A DNA stretch of 64,000 nucleotides from Alphaproteobacteria bacterium (GCA_018399685.1 JAGYOK010000005.1:1-64000); one strand, 5' to 3'; positions 48,208-57,711 are shown, counted from the stretch's first letter. Made by a program: numbers and translations. Notes: a model not told the origin generated them from the sequence alone.

Positions 48208-49683
48208 ATGAGCACCCTTACAGACCTCACGATCGAACAAGCCCTTGAAGGACTAAAGAAAAAAGACTTCACATCAGTCGAACTAACTCAAGCTCACATT
48301 GACACGATGGATAAGCATAAAAATCTTAATGCTTATATTACCGAGACACCGGATATAGCTCTTGAGCAGGCAGAAAAAAGTGATAAAAAACGTGCATCAG
48401 GCAATGTCGGATTGCTTGAAGGTATTCCTTTAGGGATTAAAGACCTGTTTTGTACATACGACGTGCAAACAACTGCTGGCAGCCACATTCTCGAAGGATT
48501 TAAACCAAAATATGAATCCACCGTAACGACTAACCTTTTTAACAACGGCGCTGTAATGCTTGGAAAAACCAATATGGATGAGTTCGCAATGGGCTCTTCC
48601 AACACCACCAGCTATTACGGCAACACGATAAACCCATGGCGCCGCAAGGACGAGCCAGAAACAGAGCTTGTGCCGGGAGGGTCATCGGGAGGATCCGCAG
48701 CCGCTGTAGCCGCACATATGTGTATGGGAGCTACCGGAACAGATACAGGTGGCTCTATCCGCCAACCCTCTTCCTATTGTGGTGTTACTGGTATTAAACC
48801 AACTTATGGACGCTGTTCCCGATGGGGAGTGGTGGCTTTTGCATCGTCGCTTGACCAGCCCGGATGTTTTGCGCGCACAGTAAAAGATAACGCCATCTTC
48901 CTGCGTGCCATGGCTGGACATGACCCCAAAGACAGCACAAGCGCCGACAAGCCTGTGCCGGACTTTGCAGCAGCAATCGACGGCAACATCAAAGGCAAAA
49001 CCATTGGTATTCCCAAAGAGTACCACATTGATGGTATGCCTGAAGAAATCATTAAAAATTGGGAACAGGGTAAAAAATGGCTTGAGGATGCTGGCGCTAA
49101 AACCGTTGAAGTCAGCCTGCCACACACAAAATATGCCATGGCAGCCTACTATATCATTGCCCCTGCTGAAGCATCTTCAAATCTGGCTCGCTATGATGGC
49201 GTCCGCTACGGCCCGCGCGCCAATGAGTCAGTTCTGCGCGACATGTACGACGTAACGCGCGCCGAAGGTTTTGGTGATGAGGTAAAGCGCCGCATCATGA
49301 TCGGAACATACGCACTTTCTTCGGGATACTACGATGCCTATTATATCAAAGCCCAGAAAGCCCGGCGTCTTGTGTTACAGGATTTTATGAGAGCCTTTGA
49401 GATCTGCGATGTGCTTTTAACCCCTCCTGCACCATCTGCAGCTTTCCCGATCGGACAAAATGAAGACGACCCAATTAAAATGTATCTGGAAGATGCCTTT
49501 ACCATTCCAGCATCCCTCGCAGGATTGCCAGGAATGGTCGTTCCTACCAACCTAAACAGCCAAGGGCTCCCTCTGGGTTTACAAATAATAGGTCGCCCAT
49601 GGGATGAAGAAAACGTGTTTAGAGTTGCAGGTGCGCTGGAAAATCTGGCAAACTTTACAGCTCGCCCGCAAACTCTATTATGA
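48208..49683 (+). CDS. gatA: Asp/Glu-tRNA(Asn/Gln) amidotransferase subunit A
   Basis: GatA releases ammonia from glutamine for amidation of mischarged Glu-tRNA(Gln) or Asp-tRNA(Asn). The amidase catalytic triad is visible: Lys in GIKDLFCT, the cis-Ser and nucleophile Ser in [15 protein letters not shown] and [16 protein letters not shown]. Length 491 aa is normal. The gatB gene does not follow directly; a secreted-protein gene lies between. Confidence 0.97.
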   Translation: MSTLTDLTIEQALEGLKKKDFTSVELTQAHIDTMDKHKNLNAYITETPDIALEQAEKSDKKRASGNVGLLEGIPLGIKDLFCTYDVQTTAGSHILEGFKPKYESTVTTNLFNNGAVMLGKTNMDEFAMGSSNTTSYYGNTINPWRRKDEPETELVPGGSSGGSAAAVAAHMCMGATGTDTGGSIRQPSSYCGVTGIKPTYGRCSRWGVVAFASSLDQPGCFARTVKDNAIFLRAMAGHDPKDSTSADKPVPDFAAAIDGNIKGKTIGIPKEYHIDGMPEEIIKNWEQGKKWLEDAGAKTVEVSLPHTKYAMAAYYIIAPAEASSNLARYDGVRYGPRANESVLRDMYDVTRAEGFGDEVKRRIMIGTYALSSGYYDAYYIKAQKARRLVLQDFMRAFEICDVLLTPPAPSAAFPIGQNEDDPIKMYLEDAFTIPASLAGLPGMVVPTNLNSQGLPLGLQIIGRPWDEENVFRVAGALENLANFTARPQTLL

Positions 49684-49693
49684 GGAAAAGATT

Positions 49694-50329
49694 ATGAAAC
49701 ACATAGCTTTGTTCGTCATGCTACTATGCATGCTCACCCCATGCATTGCTGCTAATGCACAAAAAGCAAATGACGAGGTGCAGTCTTTGGGTGAAATCCT
49801 CAACCCGAGAGCAAAAAATTCTGGCTCGGAACTTGGTGTCAAAGAAAGATCCAACCTTTATTTCAGAAAGTGCATGGCCACAGAAAGTCTGGCCTTTGAC
49901 AATGAGGAAAAAGAAATCCTCTGTGCCTGCACTTCCGCCAAACTAGGGGAAATTATTACAGGTGAAGAATTTGTTGAACTATACAAAGACACAAAAGCGG
50001 GAGCCAATGCCCGAATGAAGGTTATAACCTACGCCTATACTGAGTGCATGAATTACGCCATTAAAAGCAAAGTTTATAAAGATTGCAGGGTCTTACCATT
50101 AATGGGGAAAATAAAACATGGTAAAGACTTTGTTTGCGAGTGTCTTACAAACCAACATGAAGATCTGGTAAACAAAGGAGCAAGCCGCATGATTATGGAC
50201 GGGGTAAAACACGACCCCATGACTCTTAATCCGCTTGAATCCTATTTTACTACTGATAGCTACTACAATACTTTGGAAAATTACGTAAAAATCTGCAGGG
50301 CACGGCTTATGTATAACAAACATAACTAG
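49694..50329 (+). CDS. secreted protein with duplicated C-X16-C-X-C module
   Basis: I do not recognise a family. The 211-aa product begins with a signal peptide (MKHIALFVMLLCMLTPCIAANA). Two cysteine modules of identical spacing appear, C-X16-C-X-C, first at KCMATES to LCAC, second at DCRVLPL to VCEC, each followed by another Cys (TECMNY, KICRAR). This suggests an internal duplication with four disulfides or a metal site in the periplasm. GAGGA nine bases before the ATG supports the start. It interrupts gatA-gatB and is cotranscribed with them. Confidence 0.75.
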   Translation: MKHIALFVMLLCMLTPCIAANAQKANDEVQSLGEILNPRAKNSGSELGVKERSNLYFRKCMATESLAFDNEEKEILCACTSAKLGEIITGEEFVELYKDTKAGANARMKVITYAYTECMNYAIKSKVYKDCRVLPLMGKIKHGKDFVCECLTNQHEDLVNKGASRMIMDGVKHDPMTLNPLESYFTTDSYYNTLENYVKICRARLMYNKHN

Positions 50330-50368
50330 TAAACAATTAATAACTTTTAAAAGGAATTTATTTAGACA

Positions 50369-51820
50369 ATGGCTCAAATAATACAAGGCGAAACAGGTGA
50401 ATGGGAAGTCGTCATTGGTATGGAGATCCATGCCCAGGTTATAGCTAACTCCAAACTTTTTTCAGGTTCCTCCGCAAATTTTGGAGCTGCACCAAACGCG
50501 CAGGTTTCCATGGTCGATGCCGCAATGCCCGGCATGCTCCCTGTATTGAACAAAAAATGTGTAGAGCAAGCCATACGAACAGGTTTAGGCCTTAACGCAC
50601 AAGTAAACAAGCATTCCGTTTTTGCGCGCAAAAACTACTTTTACCCCGATTTGCCGCAAGGATATCAGATTTCCCAGTACGAACACCCCATCATCGGTGA
50701 AGGCAAAATAGAGATTGACCTGCTTGATGGTACAACAAAATACATCGGAATTACCCGTCTCCATCTGGAACAGGACGCTGGGAAATCTATTCACGACCAA
50801 CACCCGAGCAAGTCTTACGTAGATCTGAACCGCTCCGGCTGTGCGCTGATGGAGATTGTGTCAGAGCCGGATATAAGAGGAGCCGACGAAGCCGCCGCTT
50901 ATATCAACAAAATCCGCATGATTTTGCGTTATCTTGAAACATGTGATGGAAATATGGATGAAGGCTCCATGCGCGCAGACGTTAACGTTTCCGTCCGAAA
51001 GGCTGGCAATGAATACGGCACACGCGCTGAAGTAAAAAATGTAAACTCGGTCAAAGCTGTCGTGCAGGCGATTGAGCATGAGGCTCGCCGTCAGGTAGAC
51101 CTAATAGAAAGTGGCAAAACTATTGTTCAGGAAACCCGTCTGTGGGATCCCGATAAAATGGAAACCCGATCTATGCGCTCCAAGGAAGAAGCCCATGACT
51201 ACCGCTATTTCCCCGACCCCGACTTACTCCCCCTTGATATAGAGCAAGAATGGATCGACGAGATCAAAGCAACTCTTCCAGAACTTCCCGACGAGAAAAA
51301 ACACCGCTTTATCGAAGAGTTTGGCCTAAGCCCCTATGACGCCAGCGTGCTTATAGCAGAGCGCCCGCGCGCGGCTTTTTATGAAACAGCAGCCAAAGGA
51401 CATGACCCTAAAATGGCCGCTAACTGGGTAATTAATGAGCTTTTAGGCATTCTAAACAAACATGGCAAAACGATTATAGACAGCCCCGTTTCTGCTAAAC
51501 AACTTGGCGAGTTAATAGGCCTTATCGCTGATGACACTATATCTGGCAAAATCGCTAAAGATGTTTTTGTTGAGATGTATAAATCCGGTAAAGACGCCGC
51601 CGTGATTGTCGAGGAAAAAGGCCTTAGACAAGTCACCGATACCGGAGCTATCGAGGCTCTCGTTGACGAAGTTATCGCCGAAAACCCTGATAACGTAGCC
51701 GCATATAAAGGTGGCAAAGACAAACTCTTTGGATTTTTCGTCGGACAAGTGATGAAAAAATCTCAAGGCAAAGCCAACCCGGAAGCCGTAAACAAGCTTC
51801 TGAAAGAAAAACTGGGTTAG
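50369..51820 (+). CDS. gatB: Asp/Glu-tRNA(Asn/Gln) amidotransferase subunit B
   Basis: GatB binds the mischarged tRNA and performs phosphorylation and amidation. The 483-aa protein has [20 protein letters not shown] at the start, [20 protein letters not shown], and [20 protein letters not shown], with the C-terminal YqeY-like helical domain. AAGGAA lies before the ATG. With GatA and GatC it forms the complete GatCAB. Confidence 0.97.
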   Translation: MAQIIQGETGEWEVVIGMEIHAQVIANSKLFSGSSANFGAAPNAQVSMVDAAMPGMLPVLNKKCVEQAIRTGLGLNAQVNKHSVFARKNYFYPDLPQGYQISQYEHPIIGEGKIEIDLLDGTTKYIGITRLHLEQDAGKSIHDQHPSKSYVDLNRSGCALMEIVSEPDIRGADEAAAYINKIRMILRYLETCDGNMDEGSMRADVNVSVRKAGNEYGTRAEVKNVNSVKAVVQAIEHEARRQVDLIESGKTIVQETRLWDPDKMETRSMRSKEEAHDYRYFPDPDLLPLDIEQEWIDEIKATLPELPDEKKHRFIEEFGLSPYDASVLIAERPRAAFYETAAKGHDPKMAANWVINELLGILNKHGKTIIDSPVSAKQLGELIGLIADDTISGKIAKDVFVEMYKSGKDAAVIVEEKGLRQVTDTGAIEALVDEVIAENPDNVAAYKGGKDKLFGFFVGQVMKKSQGKANPEAVNKLLKEKLG

Positions 51821-51868
51821 CTTACTTAAATGGTTATTAAAGGACTATAAATTTAAGGAATCTGATTA

Positions 51869-52144
51869 ATGACACAGTATGAATATAAAGTTGGTATTTA
51901 CCGTGAAAGCATGATTGGCTCACTGTTTTTAGGCGGCTCAAAGGTTGACCCGGTTAAGTTCTCTGATTTTCTAAACCGTAATGGCGTCGAAGGCTGGGAA
52001 GTCGTAACAATGGAAAGGGAGAGCCGCCGCATGCTCCTGTTCTTTGAACGCGAAGCTTTCCTTGTCGTCATGAAGCGCGTGAAAAATGAAAATATAAAAC
52101 GCAGCGCCATATCGAATGAACAAGGTGTTAATCATGCAGATTAA
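51869..52144 (+). CDS. DUF4177 domain protein
   Basis: The 91-aa protein begins MTQYEYKVGIY and has the typical FSDFLNRNGVEGWEVVTMER, the DUF4177 core. Function is unknown; members are small cytoplasmic alpha/beta proteins. It is followed by a small membrane gene whose start overlaps its end by 11 bases. Confidence 0.75.
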   Translation: MTQYEYKVGIYRESMIGSLFLGGSKVDPVKFSDFLNRNGVEGWEVVTMERESRRMLLFFEREAFLVVMKRVKNENIKRSAISNEQGVNHAD

Positions 52145-52355
52145 TCGCACATTGCTTATATCCATCATCGTTATGATCGTTACTGCTGCATTTCTTTGTA
52201 TTTTACAGTTATGGACAGAAATGATCCCTTGGGATTTCTTTATAAAAACTCTGATTACACTTGGAATTTTAACCGTTCTGGCCGGACTTGTAATGGTTGT
52301 TAAAGCCGATCTTGGCGCTCAGAAAAAATTGAAAGATGACAATTATCTGGACTAG
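52134..52355 (+). CDS. small two-helix membrane protein
   Basis: The 73-aa product has two hydrophobic helices (LLISIIVMIVTAAFLCILQL and FFIKTLITLGILTVLAGLVM) and a short charged C-terminus (KADLGAQKKLKDDNYLD). I recognise no family. The ATG at 52134 has AAGGTG as Shine-Dalgarno; an earlier in-frame ATG at 52116 adds six residues. It overlaps the DUF4177 gene and is likely coexpressed. Confidence 0.7.
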   Translation: MQINRTLLISIIVMIVTAAFLCILQLWTEMIPWDFFIKTLITLGILTVLAGLVMVVKADLGAQKKLKDDNYLD

Positions 52356-52462
52356 ATAATTACCTCTTCGAAATTTTTCTTGGTTTTTATCATCAACGCC
52401 TTTACAAAGGCTGTTTAATCGCCTAGTAAGAGCGTTACATTTTTATAGGAATATTTTGGTGT

Positions 52463-52555
52463 GGAGACGTGGCCGAGTGGCTGAAGGCGCGCCCCTGCTA
52501 AGGGTGTATGGGGTTTATAGCCTCATCGAGGGTTCGAATCCCTCCGTCTCCGCCA
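52463..52555 (+). tRNA. tRNA-Ser (anticodon GCT), integration target
   Basis: A class II cloverleaf: acceptor GGAGACG/CGTCTCC, long variable arm, anticodon loop CTGCTAA (GCT), T-arm GGTTCGAATCC, discriminator G and encoded CCA. The 3' end is repeated at 59326-59349, so the tRNA is intact and marks the left attachment site of an integrated element. Confidence 0.97.
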
Positions 52556-52560
52556 TTTAT
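52537..52560 (+). repeat. attL, tRNA-Ser 3' end direct repeat
   Basis: The 24 bp from AATCCCTCCG to CCATTTAT overlap the last 19 bases of tRNA-Ser and five bases beyond. The identical copy lies at 59326-59349. Bases on either side differ, so the core of exchange is within these 24 bp. Confidence 0.9.
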
Positions 52561-52599
52561 ACTTTTGCCAACGTTCTTTCATATTCATTATTAACCGCG

Positions 52600-52626
52600 A
52601 AACCCCTGTAAATAAAGGGGTTTTAT
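52600..52626 (+). terminator. terminator downstream of tRNA-Ser, within the element
   Basis: AAACCCCT pairs with AGGGGTTT, loop GTAAATA, followed by TTATTTT. It is brought by the element and replaces the terminator that now lies beyond attR. Confidence 0.75.
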
Positions 52627-52676
52627 TTTGCCTGCCTTCATCTGCGTTTACACATGACCGTTTACATCCGCAAGAA

Positions 52677-52729
52677 TTGGGGGTAGGATTGGGGGTAGTT
52701 TAGACTTCGCACTGAAAGGCTACCCCCAA
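52677..52729 (+). repeat. integrase arm-type repeats, left end
   Basis: TTGGGGGTA occurs at 52677-52685 and 52689-52697, 12 bp apart, and in inverted form (TACCCCCAA) at 52721-52729, touching the integrase ATG. The same pair with the same spacing is found near the right end. This is what is expected of arm-type integrase sites; the inverted copy at the start codon could also let integrase repress its own gene. Confidence 0.65.
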
Positions 52730-53971
52730 ATGAAGCTAACAGACACAGCCTGCAAAAATGCAAAACCCAAGGAAAAGCCCTATAAGCTATCAGACGGTGG
52801 GGGTATGTTTCTGCACGTTATGCCGCATGGAGCAAGGCTTTGGCGTCTAAAATACCGCTATTTTGGTAAAGAAAAGCTTATTTCTTTAGGAGGCTACCCC
52901 CAAACCTCACTACAAGAAGCCAGAATAAAACGTGAATCAGCAAAGATTTTATTAAAAGACGGCACTGATCCCTCTTCCGCACGAAAAGAAAAAAAACGCC
53001 AAAAGCTCTTAAGCAATGAGAATACTTTTGAAAGCATTGCCTGTGAATGGCATGAACATACTAAGGCACGATGGACAGAAAATTACGCAAAAGACCTTCT
53101 GCACCGATTAAATGAGGACATGTTTAAAGAAATAGGACACATGCCCATACGCGATATTACACCGCCTGACATTCTGTGCGCAGTCCGCAAGATAGAAAGC
53201 CGTGGAGCATATGAAATGGCGCGGCGAGCTTTGCAGACTACAGGGCAAGTCTTTCGCTTTGCAGTCGCTACAGGGCGCGTTGCAAGTGATCCTACACGTG
53301 ATTTAAAGGGGGCATTAAAACCGTTCAAGAAATCTCACTTTGCAGCCTTAGAGGCAAAAGACCTACCCGAATTTCTAAACACATTGAATAAGAACGAAGC
53401 GCGGCTATACCCCCAAACCATACGCGCAGTAAAATTATTAATGCTTACTTTTGTTAGAACAAGTGAACTAATCGGCGCAAAATGGGATGAATTTGACTTT
53501 GAAGCGAAGGAATGGAACATACCCCCAGAACGTATGAAGATGCGAAACCCTCATATTGTGCCCTTATCTTCCCAAGTAATTGAAATCCTGAATGAGCAAA
53601 AAGAACTAACCGGACAATGGGATTGGGTATTTCCTAATCAGGTACGCCCTAAATCCCATATGAGTAATAATACAGTGCTTATGGCTTTACGTCGTATGGG
53701 CTACCAAGGCCGCATGACTGGACACGGCTTCCGCGCTCTGGCTATGAGCACGATTAAGGAAAAGCTGGGCTATAGACATGAAATCGTGGACAGGCAACTC
53801 GCTCACGCCCCGCGCAACAAAGTAGACGCCGCCTACGATAGAGCAAAGTTTTTGGACGAACGCAAGGTCATGATGCAGGAATGGGCGAATTATCTGGATT
53901 CCATTGCCAGCGAAGGGAAAGTGATTTCTTTGACCGAAAGAAGAAAGAGAACAAAAGAGGGCCTCTGCTGA
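52730..53971 (+). CDS. int: tyrosine-type site-specific integrase (DUF4102 N-terminus)
   Basis: The 413-aa recombinase has the Arm-binding DUF4102 domain (residues 1-90, with SDGGGMFLHVMPHGARLWRL and YFGKEKLISLGGYP) and the catalytic core. The first active-site Arg is in LTFVRTSELIG, the His-X-X-Arg in MTGHGFRALA, the second His in LAHAPRNKVDAAYDR and the Tyr nucleophile in AAYDRAKF. It belongs to the family that integrates P4-like islands in tRNA genes. The gene reads away from attL into the element. Confidence 0.95.
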   Translation: MKLTDTACKNAKPKEKPYKLSDGGGMFLHVMPHGARLWRLKYRYFGKEKLISLGGYPQTSLQEARIKRESAKILLKDGTDPSSARKEKKRQKLLSNENTFESIACEWHEHTKARWTENYAKDLLHRLNEDMFKEIGHMPIRDITPPDILCAVRKIESRGAYEMARRALQTTGQVFRFAVATGRVASDPTRDLKGALKPFKKSHFAALEAKDLPEFLNTLNKNEARLYPQTIRAVKLLMLTFVRTSELIGAKWDEFDFEAKEWNIPPERMKMRNPHIVPLSSQVIEILNEQKELTGQWDWVFPNQVRPKSHMSNNTVLMALRRMGYQGRMTGHGFRALAMSTIKEKLGYRHEIVDRQLAHAPRNKVDAAYDRAKFLDERKVMMQEWANYLDSIASEGKVISLTERRKRTKEGLC

Positions 53972-54675
53972 TGGATACTGAACCGAACCTATTCCAGATA
54001 AGCGATTTTAAAGAAATAGAAAAGTTTTTTTCTGCAAAGAATTGTGGTTTGTACTTTGTAGGTTTAATTAGCAAAGTTTTTTCGACCCAGCGACGGGAGA
54101 TATTTCTTATTAAATTAAATATAGAGGTAAATAAATATTTAATTACCAAGGAATATTCAAAAGATCCCACCCAAAAACAAGTTAAAGAAGAATGTATAAG
54201 TATCTACAAAAAAGTGGAAAAACTCCTATCTTCCCTGAATGAGCTACAAGGAGATGGTATGTATTTGTTTAGTGCTATAATGTCGGCCAAGGCTGGCTGT
54301 ATCGCGACATACGAAATCGGGGATAAATTGCATGAAAATCTAGGAAATGAGATATATACGGAGTTGGATCAATTAATGAAAGGTCTAACTTGGCTTGAGG
54401 CCAACTTAAAGCCCTGTACTCAAGAAAACTATGAATATCCTTCTGCAATTGAAAATCAAGGAAGAAAGAAACCTGAAACATTTCTAATACAGAATATTTC
54501 GTCAATCTTATCAGAATATTTTAAGGTTGAAAATAATACGGGATATTCGCGGGGGGTTTATAACGATCAAAACTCTGCCTCAGGTTGGCGGATAGATTGT
54601 CTTGCTTATCTACTAAACTGCATAAAAATTCCGATGAGACGAAATCAAATTTTGGAGGCTGTCACGTCACCATAG
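53971..54675 (+). CDS. unknown 234-aa protein, element cargo
   Basis: I recognise no family. The start MDTEPNLFQISDFKEIEKF shares one base with the integrase stop (TGATG), so it is translated with the integrase. The product is helical, without signal or membrane segment, with aromatic-rich stretches and a C-terminal basic end (KIPMRRNQILEAV). Its position, next to the integrase and before the replication genes, is where satellite elements often carry cargo such as defence or regulatory genes. Its codon use is more AT-rich than the chromosomal genes. Confidence 0.6.
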   Translation: MDTEPNLFQISDFKEIEKFFSAKNCGLYFVGLISKVFSTQRREIFLIKLNIEVNKYLITKEYSKDPTQKQVKEECISIYKKVEKLLSSLNELQGDGMYLFSAIMSAKAGCIATYEIGDKLHENLGNEIYTELDQLMKGLTWLEANLKPCTQENYEYPSAIENQGRKKPETFLIQNISSILSEYFKVENNTGYSRGVYNDQNSASGWRIDCLAYLLNCIKIPMRRNQILEAVTSP

Positions 54676-54732
54676 GCACTCAGATTTTTTTTAGCTTCAG
54701 CTCCTATTAGATTCAAGCAATTCACACAGGTA

Positions 54733-54783
54733 TCCTTTGATAAGTGCAGTGGTTCGCCACTGTTTGGTTTAACTATCAAAGGA
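54733..54783 (+). promoter_or_regulatory. Shine-Dalgarno-sequestering hairpin of the AlpA-like gene
   Basis: TCCTTTGATA (54733-54742) pairs perfectly with TATCAAAGGA (54774-54783), and inside it CAGTGG-TTCG-CCACTG forms a second, very stable stem with a UUCG loop. The AAAGGA part of the 3' arm is the Shine-Dalgarno, seven bases before the ATG. In the folded state the site would be hidden, so translation should depend on opening of the hairpin. Confidence 0.7.
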
Positions 54784-54790
54784 AAAAAAC

Positions 54791-54985
54791 ATGACCCAAT
54801 TATCTCTATCTATCGAAGAAGCCTGCGCCGCGACTGGTCTGGGCAGAACAAAACTTTACCAGCTCATAAACTCCGGCGAATTGAAGGCACGGAAGATCGG
54901 CAAACGGACAATCATCCTGAAAGACGATCTGGAAGCGTTTTTGAATGAGCTTCAATCATACCCTTCCGAAAATGCGGGGGTGTAG
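54791..54985 (+). CDS. AlpA/excisionase-like DNA-binding protein
   Basis: The 64-aa protein has a MerR-like helix-turn-helix of the excisionase family: SLSIEEACAATGLGRTKLYQ, then LINSGELKARKIGKRTIILK and DDLEAFLNEL. Such proteins act as recombination directionality factors or as activators (AlpA) for integrative elements. It is the best candidate for excision control. Its start is under the Shine-Dalgarno hairpin described above. The winged-helix-like gene follows after two bases. Confidence 0.88.
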   Translation: MTQLSLSIEEACAATGLGRTKLYQLINSGELKARKIGKRTIILKDDLEAFLNELQSYPSENAGV

Positions 54986-54987
54986 TC

Positions 54988-55410
54988 ATGACAGACCAAA
55001 AGAAAGCCCCCAGCAGCGGCAACCGCGAAGGGGCTAAAAATAAGTTTGATACCAAAAATCTTAGCCCAGAACAGCTTTTAGAGCAATCAAAAAGGCTTAC
55101 AGGTGACTTTGTTGTCTTCACTTACCAAGATGAGGGCGGCAATGATCGTCACGGTGTTTTGTTCGACCGCTATAAGAAAACGGTTCTTGCAATACACAAG
55201 GAGGGATCAAAGGGATTAACTGTTAAGCAGGCAACATATGACGGCCCTCGTTTGCGCTATATCACACAGCATATCCACGATATTAGAGTCAAGAAAGGTT
55301 ACGGCTTTGACTTTATAACAACAGAGCCTGTTGAAGTTGGCGGCGTTAAACCTATAGCGTTATATCGCCTCACCCCTTCTTTTAAAGTTATTGCGGCAGG
55401 AGTGCGTTAA
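54988..55410 (+). CDS. winged-helix-like element protein
   Basis: The 140-aa product is unassigned. The C-terminal half, DGPRLRYITQHIHDIRVKKGYGFDFITTEPV followed by IALYRL (positions about 85-128), looks like a winged helix: two helices then the KKGYGF beta-turn. A flexible, charged N-terminus (KKAPSSGNREGAKNKF) precedes. A DNA-binding or regulatory role in replication is likely by position, as it is between AlpA and the primase. Confidence 0.55.
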   Translation: MTDQKKAPSSGNREGAKNKFDTKNLSPEQLLEQSKRLTGDFVVFTYQDEGGNDRHGVLFDRYKKTVLAIHKEGSKGLTVKQATYDGPRLRYITQHIHDIRVKKGYGFDFITTEPVEVGGVKPIALYRLTPSFKVIAAGVR

Positions 55411-55412
55411 TC

Positions 55413-56264
55413 ATGGAAGAAGTTTTTAAAAATGCCTTAGACCAGGCCAGACTATCCACAAAAGAGTCAATAATTTCAGACAGTAAAATCCATCGCTTCC
55501 ACATTGAGGGCGATAAAAAGCAATCAAAGAACGGCTGGTATGTTCTTTATGCCGATACAATTCCTGCCGGAGCCTTTGGGTGCTGGAAACGCGGCATAAA
55601 TCAAACGTGGTGTTATCGTAATTTACGAACGCTTAGCCAAAGCGAGAAGAAAAAATTCCAGAAGCAAATGCTGGAGGCCAAAAAACAGCATGAAGCCGAA
55701 ACTAAAAAACGGCAAGCAGAAGCAGCAAATAAAGCGCGATATATCTATAAGAAAGCAGAACCCACAAAGGATACACACCCTTATCTAGTGAAAAAATCCG
55801 TTTCGGCGCATGAGCATATGAATGCCACAAAAGACGGTGCGCTGCTCATTCCTTTGATGGATATAGAAGGCAATATTCATAGCTTGCAATTTATAGACAG
55901 CGATGGAAACAAGCGCTTCCTTGGTGGGGGCAGGATAAAAGGTTGTTTCTTTGGCATATCGGGCGATACAGACTCGCTTTGTATCTGCGAGGGGTATGCA
56001 ACTGGAGCCTCTATTCATAAGGCTACAGGGCACTCTATCGCCTGCGCAATGAATGCCGGAAACCTTATGCCCGTGGCATTGGCGTTTCGCAATAAATACC
56101 CTGATATGGATATTATAATCTGCGCGGACAATGATACTGCAACAGAAGGAAATCCCGGCCTGACCAAGGCTAAAGAAGCTGCCGCCGCTATCAATGCAAG
56201 GCTTGCTATCCCACCAATATCCGGCGATTTTAACGATTATTATACTGGAGGTCATAATGTCTAA
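55413..56264 (+). CDS. Toprim-domain primase-like protein
   Basis: The 283-aa protein has a TraC-like N-terminal part (about 20-75, GWYVLYADTIPAGAFGCWKR), a Lys/Glu coiled region (75-115) and a Toprim domain from about 140. Toprim residues are Glu193 in LCICEGYATGAS and the DxD-type Asp239/Asp241 in IICADNDTATEGNPG. There is no zinc finger or AEP domain, so it could be a nicking-type or priming accessory. Its stop overlaps the DUF3631 start by eight bases. Confidence 0.85.
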   Translation: MEEVFKNALDQARLSTKESIISDSKIHRFHIEGDKKQSKNGWYVLYADTIPAGAFGCWKRGINQTWCYRNLRTLSQSEKKKFQKQMLEAKKQHEAETKKRQAEAANKARYIYKKAEPTKDTHPYLVKKSVSAHEHMNATKDGALLIPLMDIEGNIHSLQFIDSDGNKRFLGGGRIKGCFFGISGDTDSLCICEGYATGASIHKATGHSIACAMNAGNLMPVALAFRNKYPDMDIIICADNDTATEGNPGLTKAKEAAAAINARLAIPPISGDFNDYYTGGHNV

Positions 56265-57711
56265 TGACCCGATTGAAAACGCTGTAACCGTTGCTGAAAC
56301 CAATGAAGAAGCCATTGCAAGGTTGGCGCAATTACAACCGCTGGATTACGAAACCGTGAGGGAAAGCGAAGCCAAAAAACTTGGTATCAAGCGCGTAAGC
56401 GTTTTGGACAAAGAAGTTGAAAAAGCCAGAAAGCAAGGTGAAGAGAACTCAGAAGTAAGTATATTTCCAGAAACAAACCCATGGGAAGAACCAATAGAAC
56501 TGGCCGAATTGCTGGAGGATATTCGCGCCCAAATTAAACGCTTTATCATCTGCGCCCCCGAAACGGCAAATGCAACTACGCTCTGGATTGCCTTCACATG
56601 GGTTATAGATCATGTGCAAGTATCACCGATTGCGAATATTACCGCGCCGGAAATGCAATGCGGAAAAAGCCAGCTTCTTTCTGTTATTAGTGCAATGGTC
56701 AAAAAACCAGCGATTGCAGCCAATATTTCGCCGTCCGTTGTATTCCGTGTGATTGAAAAATATTGCCCCACTCTTTTGATTGATGAAGCAGACAGCTTTA
56801 TGAATGGCAATGAGGATTTGCGCGGGATTATTAATTCCGGCCATACCAGACAAAGCGCGTATGTTTGGCGTTCAGTTGGCGATGACCATGAGCCAACACA
56901 ATTTAGCACATGGAGCGCAAAAGCCTTATGCGGTATTGGTGCGCAAGCTGCCACAATTATGGACAGGTCAATTATTCTGGAGCTACGCCGCAAATTACCT
57001 CATGAAAAAGTAGAACGCTTGCGCCATGCTGATAAACAAGAATTCTTGAATATCAAACGCAAACTTGCCCGCTTTGCTCTGGATAGCGGAGAAGCAATAG
57101 AAAATTCCCGCCCTGCTTTGCCGGATGCATTGAGTGATAGGGCGCAGGATAATTGGGAACCTTTATTAGCGATTGCGGATATTGCAGGAAATCATTGGCC
57201 GGAAACAGCAAGGCAATCAGCAATGGCAATATACGCCAAAGGGCAGGATGATGACAATCAAGCCCCCGGTATCATGCTTCTGCACGATATTCAGGATATT
57301 TTTGAAGGTGAAAAATTACGCATCAAAATCACAAGCGCAGACTTATTGGAAAAGCTATTACATCTGGAGGATAGACCGTGGAGCGAATGGAATAGAGGCC
57401 ACGCGATCACGTCCAACAAAATAGCCCGATACTTAAAGCCCTTTGGCGTATCCCCTAAAACCATTCGTACAGGCAGCACTACAGCAAAAGGTTACATGAA
57501 GGATGATTTTGAGGATGCCATCACCAGATACATACCTGTTCAAAGCGTAACACCGTCACAACCTAATGAAACCAATACTTACAGCAGAATCCAGACCGTA
57601 ACAAACATAGCAAATGTTACGAATGAATTCCTGCCGGAAAGCCCAGAAAACAGCCATTGTTACGGCGTTACGGCTTTAATCGGGGTAAGCGGTGAAGCGG
57701 AGGAATTCTAA
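56257..57711 (+). CDS. DUF3631 domain ATPase, replication-associated
   Basis: The frame starts upstream inside the primase gene, but GGAGG before the ATG at 56257 (MSNDPIENAV) marks the start, giving 484 aa. A helicase-like P-loop core shows a Walker A variant PEMQCGKSQLLS (about residue 131-142) and Walker B PTLLIDEADSF (about 171-181), followed by the DUF3631 region with RSIILELRRKLP. Such proteins are found with Toprim primases in integrative elements and phages, probably as replicative helicase or loader. Confidence 0.85.
   Translation: MSNDPIENAVTVAETNEEAIARLAQLQPLDYETVRESEAKKLGIKRVSVLDKEVEKARKQGEENSEVSIFPETNPWEEPIELAELLEDIRAQIKRFIICAPETANATTLWIAFTWVIDHVQVSPIANITAPEMQCGKSQLLSVISAMVKKPAIAANISPSVVFRVIEKYCPTLLIDEADSFMNGNEDLRGIINSGHTRQSAYVWRSVGDDHEPTQFSTWSAKALCGIGAQAATIMDRSIILELRRKLPHEKVERLRHADKQEFLNIKRKLARFALDSGEAIENSRPALPDALSDRAQDNWEPLLAIADIAGNHWPETARQSAMAIYAKGQDDDNQAPGIMLLHDIQDIFEGEKLRIKITSADLLEKLLHLEDRPWSEWNRGHAITSNKIARYLKPFGVSPKTIRTGSTTAKGYMKDDFEDAITRYIPVQSVTPSQPNETNTYSRIQTVTNIANVTNEFLPESPENSHCYGVTALIGVSGEAEEF

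Noticed and set aside
52895-53416. Two further TACCCCCAA copies in the integrase gene as arm sites
   Set aside because: Both are in frame as Tyr-Pro-Gln, the first in a conserved GGYP motif, so coding constraint explains them at least as well.
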